From NCBI GenBank assembly GCA_002396335.1, contig DGXN01000012.1, positions 1 to 5,893 on the forward strand: 5,893 nt of DNA. The letters are read 5' to 3'. This document shows, one piece after another, positions 1 through 5,423 of this stretch. Origin of the DNA: Bacteroidales bacterium UBA4231 (GTDB lineage: Bacteria > Bacteroidota > Bacteroidia > Bacteroidales > UBA932). The notes under the pieces are model-generated. The model searched no databases, was not told where the DNA came from, and saw only the letters and a list, made by a program, of their open reading frames with translations. How positions within the stretch are numbered: position 1 is the stretch's first letter; every line of letters starts with the position of its first letter. The position numbers and the translations under genes are program-made.

Positions 1-620
1 GTCTCGAACTTCGCGTAGCCCGCCTTGATACCGCGCTGATTCTCATGATAGAGCTGTGACAGACAAACCGCCATCTTGCCCGAGCCGGGGCCCGGCGCGG
101 TGATGACCACCAGTCGGCGGGAGGTCTCGACATAATCATTCCTGCCGTAGCCGTTTTCGCTGACGATCAGATCGATGTCGGCAGGATAATTCGGAATACT
201 GAAATGATGATACACCCTGATATTGTTCTCTGTCAGGCGTTCCTCAAACTTCACAGCGGCTGGCTGATCGGCAAAGCGGGTCAGCACCACACTTCCGACG
301 TACAGTCCGTTCGACGTAAACGCATCGATCAGGCGCAGCACATCCGCATCATAGGTAATGCCAAGGTCGCCGCGCACCTTGTTCTTCTCAATATCCGCCG
401 CATTGATTACGATTACGATCTCCGCCTCATCCTTGAGCTCCTTGAGCATCGTGATCTTGGAATCGGGATGAAATCCCGGCAGCACTCTTGACGCGTGATA
501 ATCATCGAACAGCTTGCCGCCGAATTCCATGTAGAGTTTGTCGCCGAAAGTGGCGATGCGTTCCCGAATGTGTTCTGATTGGATTTTGAGATATTTCTCG
601 TTGTCGAACCCGTATTTCAT
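1..620 (-). CDS. DUF1846 (UPF0371) family protein, 5' part only
   Basis: The open frame starts at the ATG at 618-620 and runs off the left edge, giving 206 codons of a family that is usually about 500 residues. The N-terminus (MKYGFDNEKYLKIQSEHIRE) and the motifs EFGGKLFDDYHASRVLPGF (residues 32-50) and NAADIEKNKVRGDLGITYD (73-91) are those of DUF1846, a conserved cytoplasmic family without an agreed function. A glycine-rich APGPGSGK stretch (175-182) resembles a phosphate-binding loop, but nucleotide binding is only inference. No signal peptide or membrane segment is seen. The frame is undamaged, unlike the neighbouring pseudogenes. It has its own -7 box about 30 bases upstream and lies behind the terminator of the lacI-kdgK-eda unit, so it is probably a separate transcript. 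The family call is confident; the biochemical role is unknown. Confidence 0.88.
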   Translation of the reverse strand, partial: MKYGFDNEKYLKIQSEHIRERIATFGDKLYMEFGGKLFDDYHASRVLPGFHPDSKITMLKELKDEAEIVIVINAADIEKNKVRGDLGITYDADVLRLIDAFTSNGLYVGSVVLTRFADQPAAVKFEERLTENNIRVYHHFSIPNYPADIDLIVSENGYGRNDYVETSRRLVVITAPGPGSGKMAVCLSQLYHENQRGIKAGYAKFE

Positions 621-649
621 CGTTTGGTGGTTTGCTTGAATACGGGATA

Positions 650-657
650 CAAAGATA
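650..657 (-). promoter_or_regulatory. -7 box of the DUF1846 gene
   Basis: On the minus strand this reads TATCTTTG, a match to the Bacteroidota -7 consensus TAnnTTTG. It ends 29 bases before the DUF1846 ATG. No clear TTTG -33 element is seen at the expected distance, which falls inside the terminator hairpin, so the promoter may be weak or partly dependent on read-through. Confidence 0.55.
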
Positions 658-659
658 AT

Positions 660-697
660 AAAAAAAGTGGAATTCCCGGTTGGGGAATCCCACTTTT
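660..697 (-). terminator. Intrinsic terminator of the lacI-kdgK-eda unit
   Basis: The arms at 683-697 and 663-677 can form a 15-bp stem with a 5-base loop (678-682). On the minus strand the stem is complete with one G-U pair, whereas on the plus strand that pair is an A-C mismatch. The stem runs into a minus-strand T tract (660-666). It starts 16 bases past the eda stop codon, so it ends minus-strand transcription from the regulator/kinase/aldolase unit. The A tract on the other side could give weaker bidirectional function. Confidence 0.8.
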
Positions 698-713
698 GCA
701 AAAATAATCACAC

Positions 714-868
714 TTATTTCCGGAACCATTCCAGGGACTGTGTGCAAAGGCGGGAGATGCTGTCCCACTGCCCGGCGGCAATCACGTCCTTGGGGAAAAG
801 TTTGGAGCCCATGCCCACGGCGGTGACGCCGCTTGCGGCCATGCTTTCAGGTTGTCCTCTGTGGGTTC
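714..868 (-). pseudogene. eda: KDPG aldolase (eda) remnant, C-terminal end only, frameshifted
   Basis: Only the last 50 or so codons of a bifunctional 4-hydroxy-2-oxoglutarate / KDPG aldolase remain. In an intact cell this cytoplasmic enzyme splits 2-keto-3-deoxy-6-phosphogluconate into pyruvate and glyceraldehyde 3-phosphate. The first piece, EPTEDNLKAW (839-868), reads in the frame of the kinase remnant. The second, MAASGVTAVGMGSKLFPKDV and onward to WFRK (714-842), reads in the next frame. Both pieces fit the Eda C-terminus, where VEPTEDNL and VGMGSKLFPK are conserved. The frame changes at about 839-845, where ATGG occurs once; loss of one copy of a tandem ATGG would explain it, but this is inference. 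The Schiff-base lysine and most of the barrel are gone, so no aldolase activity is possible. The terminator follows directly. Confidence 0.82.
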
Positions 869-1156
869 TACCGCGCCGGTTTCCAGGTAATAGATTCCTA
901 CGCGGTCGCCGCCATAGACTATGCTGTCGGTGTTTACGCCGAAGCCTTTGAGCTCGGCCGTGCACATATCGGCAATGTCGTTTTTAGGGAGACGGGTCAC
1001 GAAATGGGCATCCACGCCATAGTTGGCCAAGGATACTGCAACATTTGCTTCACCGCCGCCGAAAGTTGCGTCGAACTGACGGGCCTGGGAAAAACGAAGA
1101 TAACCGGGAGTGGAAAGGTGAAGCATCACTTAGCCGAAGGTTACTACTTTTGCCAT
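869..1156 (-). pseudogene. kdgK: 2-keto-3-deoxygluconate kinase (kdgK) remnant, N-terminal end only, with nonsense codon
   Basis: Reading from the ATG at 1154-1156 gives MAKVVTFG, a stop, then VMLHLSTPGYLRFSQARQF, FGGGEANVAVSLANYG, FVTRLPKNDIAD and VYGGDRVGIYYLETGAV. This is the N-terminus of a PfkB/ribokinase-family KDG kinase, which phosphorylates KDG to KDPG in the cytoplasm. Two lesions are visible. Codon 9 is TAA (1130-1132) where the family has the GAA of FGE, a single-base change. After about 96 codons of the usual 330-350 the sequence switches to the Eda C-terminus, so the kinase catalytic region (with its late GAGD-type motif) is absent. The ATG overlaps the lacI stop by 13 bases, implying a lacI-kdgK-eda operon. 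A GTG/ATG at 1124-1129 could restart translation, but only of a non-functional chimera. Confidence 0.88.
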
Positions 1157-2139
1157 GTGTTATTTTTGTTGGATGATTGTCTGATATGCAGTTCCATAGG
1201 GATTACCTGAGTGTCGGTGCGGCCTTCGAGGAAGGCTTTTGCTGCGGCCTGTCCCATCTCGAAAGGATGCTGTCCCAATGAAGACATGGAAGGGAACATG
1301 AGCGCGGTGAAAGACTCGTTGGCCGTTCCCACGATGCCGAAGTCTTCGGGAATGCGGATGCCTTTTTCCTTGAGGAGGTCGATGGCGCCGAGTGCGCAGA
1401 AGTCTCCGGCGCAGTAAAGGGCGTCACAGCCGGCTTCGAGGGCCTTGATGCAGGCCTGGTAGCCGGTTTCCCGGACGATGGTGTCGGAGAAGACGATGCT
1501 TTTGTCGTACGGCAGGTTGGCGGACTCGAGGGCCATCCGGTAACCGGACAGACGTTCCACATAAGCCTGCGAACTCATATAACCGGCCAGCGTGCCGATA
1601 CGCTTGTAACCCTGCTGAATCAGGTGGCTGGTGGCTTTGAAAGCCCCGTCGTAGTTGGCGCCGACGATTTTGGCGCCGGGAAGATCCGGGAACACGCGGT
1701 CGAACTGGACGAGGGGAATGCTCCTGCCAAGGATTTCGGGAATGTGGCTGCCGTCGGTGCTCTCGATGGCATGCGACAGCAGAACGCCGGCCACGGAGTA
1801 GTTGCGCAGGGTCTTGAGGGCTTTGATTTCCGCATCCCGGGTCTCCAGGCTCTGGCAGATAAGGACGTGGTAGCCGGCATCGTTGAGGGCGCTTTCTGCT
1901 CCGCCGATGACGTTCGAGAAGAATTCCCGGTGGATGCGGGGGACGATGATGCCTACGATATTGGAACGCCCTTTCCGGAGATTGGCGGCCACAACATTGC
2001 GCTCATAGCCCATTTCCTGGGCCTTTTTCTGTACAGCCCGGCGGGTCTCCTCCTTGACGCGAGTGCTGCCGGAGAGGGCGCGTGAGACCGTGGACGGTGT
2101 AATGCCCAGTGCTTGGGCGATGTCTGTAATCGTAACCAT
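1144..2139 (-). CDS. LacI-family transcriptional regulator, probable controller of uronate/KDG catabolism
   Basis: This is an intact 331-residue protein of normal LacI-family length. The N-terminal helix-turn-helix is ITDIAQALGITPSTVSRALS (residues 4-23), followed by a hinge segment near 49-60 and a periplasmic-binding-protein-like effector domain from about 61 (IVGIIVPRIHREFF, IPLVQFDRVF, SSLGQHPFEMG). The ATG at 2137-2139 is chosen because the helix-turn-helix normally starts 2-4 residues in; a longer frame from TTG at 2157 would start inside the -7 box. Its stop overlaps the kdgK start. It probably binds CAAACGTTTG, present in its own promoter, in the divergent GH43/exuT promoter and before the KduD-like gene, so autoregulation and control of uronate genes are inferred. 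The effector is not readable from sequence; KDG or a related sugar acid is a guess. Confidence 0.92.
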   Translation of the reverse strand: MVTITDIAQALGITPSTVSRALSGSTRVKEETRRAVQKKAQEMGYERNVVAANLRKGRSNIVGIIVPRIHREFFSNVIGGAESALNDAGYHVLICQSLETRDAEIKALKTLRNYSVAGVLLSHAIESTDGSHIPEILGRSIPLVQFDRVFPDLPGAKIVGANYDGAFKATSHLIQQGYKRIGTLAGYMSSQAYVERLSGYRMALESANLPYDKSIVFSDTIVRETGYQACIKALEAGCDALYCAGDFCALGAIDLLKEKGIRIPEDFGIVGTANESFTALMFPSMSSLGQHPFEMGQAAAKAFLEGRTDTQVIPMELHIRQSSNKNNTWQK

Positions 2140-2146
2140 TTCCCTA

Positions 2147-2177
2147 CAAAGATACAAACGTTTGCATTAATTGCAAA
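2147..2177 (-). promoter_or_regulatory. lacI promoter (-33 and -7)
   Basis: On the minus strand TTTG (2174-2177) is followed after 19 bases by TATCTTTG (2147-2154), matching the Bacteroidota promoter pattern. The operator at 2155-2164 fills half of the spacer and touches the -7 box, so a bound repressor would block it. Only 7 bases separate the -7 box from the ATG, implying a leaderless or near-leaderless mRNA. Confidence 0.75.
2155..2164. promoter_or_regulatory. LacI-type operator CAAACGTTTG between divergent promoters
   Basis: This is a perfect 10-bp palindrome with the central CG step typical of LacI-family operators. It lies in the spacer of the lacI promoter, and its right half supplies the -33 TTTG of the divergent plus-strand promoter. 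One bound regulator could therefore control both directions. The same palindrome recurs at 5398-5407 in front of the KduD-like gene. Confidence 0.75.
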
Positions 2178-2192
2178 AAATTTTTACTTTTG
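2161..2192 (+). promoter_or_regulatory. Divergent promoter of the GH43/exuT remnant
   Basis: TTTG (2161-2164) and TACTTTTG (2185-2192) are separated by 20 bases, a good fit to the Bacteroidota -33/-7 pattern. The -33 element lies inside the operator. TTTGCA (2161-2166) and TGCAAA (2172-2177) form an inverted repeat because the -33 elements of the two divergent promoters face each other. The ATG of the broken GH43 gene follows 6 bases after the -7 box. The promoter appears intact although the gene is not. Confidence 0.7.
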
Positions 2193-2198
2193 TAAAGT

Positions 2199-2342
2199 AT
2201 GAAAAGATGGATTTTCCTTTTTTGGACCGCTTGGGTCCTGCTTGCCTGTCAAGGCGGGGAACCGCGGCGTGCGTCGTCCTTTGTAAACCCCGTCCTGCAT
2301 TCCAGGGACTTGGTACACTGGGAGCAGATAGGCGCCGCACTG
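2199..2342 (+). pseudogene. GH43-like glycoside hydrolase lipoprotein remnant, N-terminal end with internal deletion
   Basis: The ATG opens a lipoprotein signal peptide (MKRWIFLFWTAWVLLACQGG, probable lipobox LLAC with Cys17). After a short linker comes SFVNPVL, then directly HSRDLVHWEQIGAAL. In GH43 beta-xylosidase/arabinofuranosidase-like proteins these two motifs are separated by roughly 40 residues containing the DPS motif with the catalytic base Asp. That stretch is missing here, with the join at 2297/2298 in frame. After codon 48 the sequence passes into exuT-like DNA in another frame, and the GH43 frame ends at TGA 2418-2420. Nothing of the five-bladed propeller can form. The intact parent was presumably a surface or periplasmic lipoprotein acting on plant side-chain sugars. 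Assignment rests on two short motifs, so other GH43-like clans are possible. Confidence 0.68.
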
Positions 2343-2679
2343 GTGGCCGGCGATCCTGATCGGCATCGCGGGTGCGGGGCATCAGGCCTGGAGCGCCAAT
2401 ATCTTCTCTACGGTGGGTGATATGTTCCCCAAGAGCACCGTCGCTTCCATTACGGGTATCGGTGCCATGGCGGGCGGTATCGGCTCCATGATTATCCAGA
2501 AGGTGGCAGGTAACCTCTTTACCTATGCCGAAGGGCAGGGCGCCGCTTTCCATTTCCTGGGATTCGAGGGCAAACCTGCAGGATATTTCATTATGTTCTG
2601 CTTCTGCGGTCTTGCGTACCTGATTGCCTGGGTTATCATGAAGTCCCTGGTTCCCAAGTACAAGCCGGTAGTGGCCTAG
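2343..2679 (+). pseudogene. exuT: Hexuronate transporter (ExuT-like MFS) remnant, C-terminal quarter only
   Basis: From about 2353 the frame reads ILIGIAGAGHQAWSANIFST, GDMFPKSTVASITGIGAMAG and then a final membrane helix (about 2587-2640, FIMFCFCGLAYLIAWVIM) to TAG at 2677-2679. HQAWSANIF and DMFPK are characteristic of the hexuronate (galacturonate/glucuronate) MFS symporters, inner-membrane proteins of about 430 residues. Only about 108 residues, the last three or so helices, remain. The sequence upstream in this frame belongs to the GH43 remnant, and no start or promoter lies directly in front. ATG 2422 could start an 86-residue fragment, but it would not transport. The stop is 14 bases from the convergent stop of the lipoprotein gene, and no terminator hairpin is seen between them. 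Confidence 0.82.
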
Positions 2680-2693
2680 AACCCGTAATCCGG

Positions 2694-3503
2694 CTAAGGG
2701 AGAACCTCGATCCCGTTTTTACGGTAAATAAAATCTACAGTGGTGAGTTCCGTCGTGAACTCACCATTTTTGTCTGTGCCCACTGCGCTCAGGGAATACT
2801 GTTTCCCCTCAATCATGTCCCTGTCCTGGGTGGCGAAGTTCCAGGTTATGCTGCCGGAGGAGACCATGCTGTCCAGGAATCCGTATTCCCAGTACATGTC
2901 CAGAAGATTGTAGAGGAAGACCTGGTTCGAGAAGGAGTAGTTGGATTCGATGAGATCGGTCCTCTCGTAATCCCAGAAATAGCGCTCGCCTTCCCGTGAG
3001 GGGGTAATCTTCACCGTCGTCCCTTCGAAACGGATGTCGAAGCTGATGTCGGAGGCTTCGATGGCCGGAGTTTCCAGTTCTATTTTGTGTATGTCGCCGA
3101 CCCGGAGACGGGTCTTGGGGTCGACCTGGAAGACCAGTATCCGGTGCCGCATTCCGGCGCTCAGGTTTTTCGCTTTGTAAGTCATGCTGCCCCTGTAGCA
3201 GAACATGTCCGTGAAACTGGCTGCGCTCACATGTTCGAATTCTGCGTGAGCGTCGTAAATCTGCTGATAGCGTTCCAGGCTGCCGTCGGCATGGATTTCA
3301 TCCTTGTACTGCCAGTAAATATCGTCTTCGGAGGTAAAGGTAAATGTGTACCAGACATCCTTGTTCTCCGGTTCGATGCGGATGATGGCCCGGCTGGGGG
3401 TGACGGTTGTCACTTCTATGTCGAACCCGCATGGCTGGCTGAGCTTATCTGAGCAGGCGACGGCAAACAGTGCCAGGAAAAGCAATGACGGGAATCTTTT
3501 CAT
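2694..3503 (-). CDS. Putative lipoprotein with two related FN3-like repeats
   Basis: This is a 269-residue protein of unrecognised family. The start at ATG 3501-3503 is preferred because it puts Lys-Arg directly before the hydrophobic core and gives a lipobox LFAVAC with Cys17; an ATG at 3521 would add six residues and overlap the upstream gene. Residues about 27-145 and 155-262 look like two copies of one beta-rich domain. Each starts FDI, then has a V.I.P-type strand followed by an aromatic-rich segment (WYTFTF versus YFWDYE), and later a GS(M/I)T(Y/W) strand (GSMTYKA and GSITWNFA). Such tandem immunoglobulin/FN3-like lipoproteins are common at the Bacteroidota cell envelope, where binding or scaffolding is plausible but not shown. 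It is the last gene of the unit and starts 4 bases after the hydrolase stop. Confidence 0.72.
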   Translation of the reverse strand: MKRFPSLLFLALFAVACSDKLSQPCGFDIEVTTVTPSRAIIRIEPENKDVWYTFTFTSEDDIYWQYKDEIHADGSLERYQQIYDAHAEFEHVSAASFTDMFCYRGSMTYKAKNLSAGMRHRILVFQVDPKTRLRVGDIHKIELETPAIEASDISFDIRFEGTTVKITPSREGERYFWDYERTDLIESNYSFSNQVFLYNLLDMYWEYGFLDSMVSSGSITWNFATQDRDMIEGKQYSLSAVGTDKNGEFTTELTTVDFIYRKNGIEVLP

Positions 3504-3507
3504 ATTT

Positions 3508-4737
3508 CTACTGGAGGTCATTGGCTACGTTGAGGATGAAGCGCAGCGCACCCAGGGAATGGCTGCCGTAATCACCGAAGTCGAAATGGACGTTGTTGAA
3601 CTTAAAAAACTGCTCCGCCTTCTGCGCGTTAATGAACGGAACGGTCCTGTCCTGCCGGCTGTGCATCATGTAAATCGGGGCGCGCGGCGTGAAATTGAGG
3701 GTGGAGTTTATCAGGAGGGCCCTGTACAGGAGCGCGGTCTGTGCGCTCGTTTTGTCGCGGCCTTCCGGAGTCATCAGGTCGTGGAGGGCCTTGGCTCCCA
3801 TCAGTTTGTTGATCTGGCCGACCGTATAGCGTTTGGAGTTGATCCAGTCGTTGTAGTTTTCGAGCAGATTGGGTTGGAAGAAGTCGGACATGTCCAGGTT
3901 CAGCCCTTCTCCTTCGTTGATGCCCTGCACGATCATGGGAATGGCGCAGGGGATGCCGGTCACGTCCTCTTCCATGGAAAGGTCGAAGGTGGCGTTCAGG
4001 TCGTAAGGACCGCCGCCGGCGTAGACCTTCTTGATGGGAAAATCGGTCGGATACTGGTCCTGGATCATCTTCATGACGGCCATGGTGGTGGAACCTCCCT
4101 GCGAATAGCCCACCAGGATTACCTCTTCGCTCTCCGGTTTGCGGCCAATGTGTGCCAGATACGGTTTCACGGCAAGTGCCATGTCTACAACGCTTTGCGC
4201 GGTGCTGGCCGTGTGCATGTACGGATGGATCATCTTGGAAGTGACGCCGAAGCCTATGTAGTCGGCAATGGCGACGGCATACCCCTTTGTGGCAAGGATG
4301 CCCTCCAGGGGGAAACTCTCGGAAGGGCACTCGAAATTGGCGCCGATGGTGAAGTGGCTGACAATGATGAGGTTTTTGACCGGCCCTTTGGCGGGAACGA
4401 GAAGTTTGCCCGACAGGGTGAGGGGAGCGCCGTTCACATCCTTGCCCTGGTAGGTCCCGGCGATGTGGATGAGGTTGTTGCTCTGGATGCTTCCCAGAAG
4501 CTCTTTGACGATGCTCTGCCCTGTGACGGCGGCGATCTTGGTGTCCGGGTCCCCGTCACCGACATCCATCAGCCGGACTTCCGGATTCAGCTCTCCGCTG
4601 TCCATAAAGGCGCAGGAAGACTTCGTGGAAAGGACGTGGAAGGTGTCGAAATCGACGACCTGGATTTCAGGGTGCTGGCAGCCGGAGAGAGAAATCAGGA
4701 CGGCCGACAGGATGGATATTAGCTTGACAGTCTTCAT
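3508..4737 (-). CDS. Alpha/beta-hydrolase (esterase/lipase-like) lipoprotein
   Basis: This 409-residue protein has a lipoprotein signal peptide ending in lipobox SLSGC (Cys20), so it is probably anchored in the periplasm or at the outer surface. The alpha/beta-hydrolase fold is recognised from the nucleophile elbow GYSQGG (Ser212), the likely acid in SRQDRTVPF (Asp363) and the likely base in GSHS (His393), in the expected order and spacing. An oxyanion-side segment IIVSHFTIGANFECPSE lies at 124-140 and GYAVAIADYIGFG at 152-164. Between 245 and 345 lies a mostly helical insertion, probably a lid. The layout resembles secreted lipase and serine-esterase families, and the substrate is unknown. 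It starts one base after the stop of the outer-membrane protein gene and is followed 4 bases later by the lipoprotein gene, which suggests joint work at the envelope. Confidence 0.85.
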   Translation of the reverse strand: MKTVKLISILSAVLISLSGCQHPEIQVVDFDTFHVLSTKSSCAFMDSGELNPEVRLMDVGDGDPDTKIAAVTGQSIVKELLGSIQSNNLIHIAGTYQGKDVNGAPLTLSGKLLVPAKGPVKNLIIVSHFTIGANFECPSESFPLEGILATKGYAVAIADYIGFGVTSKMIHPYMHTASTAQSVVDMALAVKPYLAHIGRKPESEEVILVGYSQGGSTTMAVMKMIQDQYPTDFPIKKVYAGGGPYDLNATFDLSMEEDVTGIPCAIPMIVQGINEGEGLNLDMSDFFQPNLLENYNDWINSKRYTVGQINKLMGAKALHDLMTPEGRDKTSAQTALLYRALLINSTLNFTPRAPIYMMHSRQDRTVPFINAQKAEQFFKFNNVHFDFGDYGSHSLGALRFILNVANDLQ

Positions 4738-4738
4738 T

Positions 4739-5311
4739 TTACCACGAATAGTTAATACTTACGGAAAGAAGGCGGGACCCCACCATGTAGACCCTGTTTG
4801 CGTTTTTAATGGCATTCAGGAAGCCCAGGCTGAGGGTGCCGGACCAGGGCCCTTTTCCCACCTGGACGCTGAGGAAATTCAAGTCGCCGGCGGGGGCGAA
4901 TTCTCTGCCTCCGGCATTGTCGAATGCGACGATGGCCCCGAACCCGATGCCGGAGTACAGGCTGACCCACGGACGCTCGAAATAGATGAACCGGACAGTG
5001 GGCATGGCAATCAGGTTATAGTTGTTGACAGGGGCGCCGTTCTCTTTCCAGAAAATGCCCTCGAAGTCCACCTGCGCGCCTACGCTGATGGTCTTGTTCA
5101 GGCGGTACCGGTATTCGCCGAAGATGTGGCCGGTGAAGCCGAAATCGGTCTTCTGGACGTCGCCGAGGGCGGTCCCGGGATGGAACACCAGCGTTTCGAA
5201 GAGCATGTCGCCCCAGCCCAGGCGGACCTGGTGGCGGGACGCGCCTTCGGGGACTCCCGCAAAGGCTGCGAGCGGGATGGAGAGAAGCAGTAGGATCAGG
5301 GCACGTTTCAT
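4739..5311 (-). CDS. Small outer-membrane beta-barrel protein
   Basis: The 190-residue frame from ATG 5309-5311 begins with a clear signal peptide (MKRALILLLLSIPLAAFA, cleavage probably after residue 18). The mature part has alternating amphipathic stretches such as HIFGEYRYRLNKTISVGAQV, PTVRFIYFERPWVSLYSGIG and RLLSVSINYSW, and ends in an aromatic residue, as expected of an outer-membrane barrel. Length and strand count suit an eight-stranded OmpW/OmpA-like barrel without a periplasmic domain. No specific family is recognised. A longer frame to 5617 exists but crosses this gene's promoter and the divergent kduD-like gene, so it is not used. It is the first gene of a three-gene unit (barrel, hydrolase, lipoprotein) with 1- and 4-base gaps. 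Confidence 0.8.
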   Translation of the reverse strand: MKRALILLLLSIPLAAFAGVPEGASRHQVRLGWGDMLFETLVFHPGTALGDVQKTDFGFTGHIFGEYRYRLNKTISVGAQVDFEGIFWKENGAPVNNYNLIAMPTVRFIYFERPWVSLYSGIGFGAIVAFDNAGGREFAPAGDLNFLSVQVGKGPWSGTLSLGFLNAIKNANRVYMVGSRLLSVSINYSW

Positions 5312-5330
5312 AAATCCCAATTGTTTGCTG

Positions 5331-5338
5331 CAAATATA
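5331..5338 (-). promoter_or_regulatory. -7 box of the barrel-hydrolase-lipoprotein unit
   Basis: The minus strand reads TATATTTG, a match to TAnnTTTG, ending 19 bases before the ATG at 5311. No good TTTG -33 element is seen upstream. No CAAACGTTTG operator lies on this side, so the unit is probably outside direct LacI control, although the kduD operator is only about 60 bases away. Confidence 0.6.
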
Positions 5339-5383
5339 CATTTTTTCTGTAAATACTTGCAGGAAAGACGTGTGACAATTTAT

Positions 5384-5415
5384 TTTGTTTTTTTGTGCAA
5401 ACGTTTGTATCTTTG
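5384..5415 (+). promoter_or_regulatory. kduD-like promoter with embedded LacI-type operator
   Basis: TTTG (5384-5387) and TATCTTTG (5408-5415) are separated by 20 bases. The palindrome CAAACGTTTG (5398-5407) directly abuts the -7 box. The 23 bases 5396-5418 are identical to the lacI promoter read on the minus strand (2166 to 2144). A repressor bound here would occlude the promoter. The -7 box ends 8 bases before the first ATG. Confidence 0.78.
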
Positions 5416-5423
5416 TAGAAAGA

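Noticed and set aside
727..739. 13-base CATTCCAGGGACT repeated at 2298-2310, next to the GH43 deletion point
   Set aside because: A same-strand 13-mer match is not unexpected by chance in a window of this size, and the two sites sit in unrelated remnants; there is no sign of a repeat element.
1624..2085. 153-codon plus-strand frame opposite lacI
   Set aside because: It lies wholly antisense to an intact LacI gene, with no promoter or family signal of its own.
2140..2157. Upstream TTG start giving lacI six more residues
   Set aside because: It would place the start codon inside or before the -7 box, and the helix-turn-helix begins right after the ATG at 2139.
2680..2693. Possible terminator between the convergent exuT remnant and lipoprotein gene
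   Set aside because: Only 14 bases separate the stops, and neither they nor the immediate flanks show a stem followed by a T tract.
3346..4722. 458-codon open frame on the plus strand opposite the hydrolase
   Set aside because: It is antisense to a clear alpha/beta hydrolase with signal peptide and catalytic motifs. Its own translation has no recognisable domain, and it arises from the codon bias of the opposite strand.
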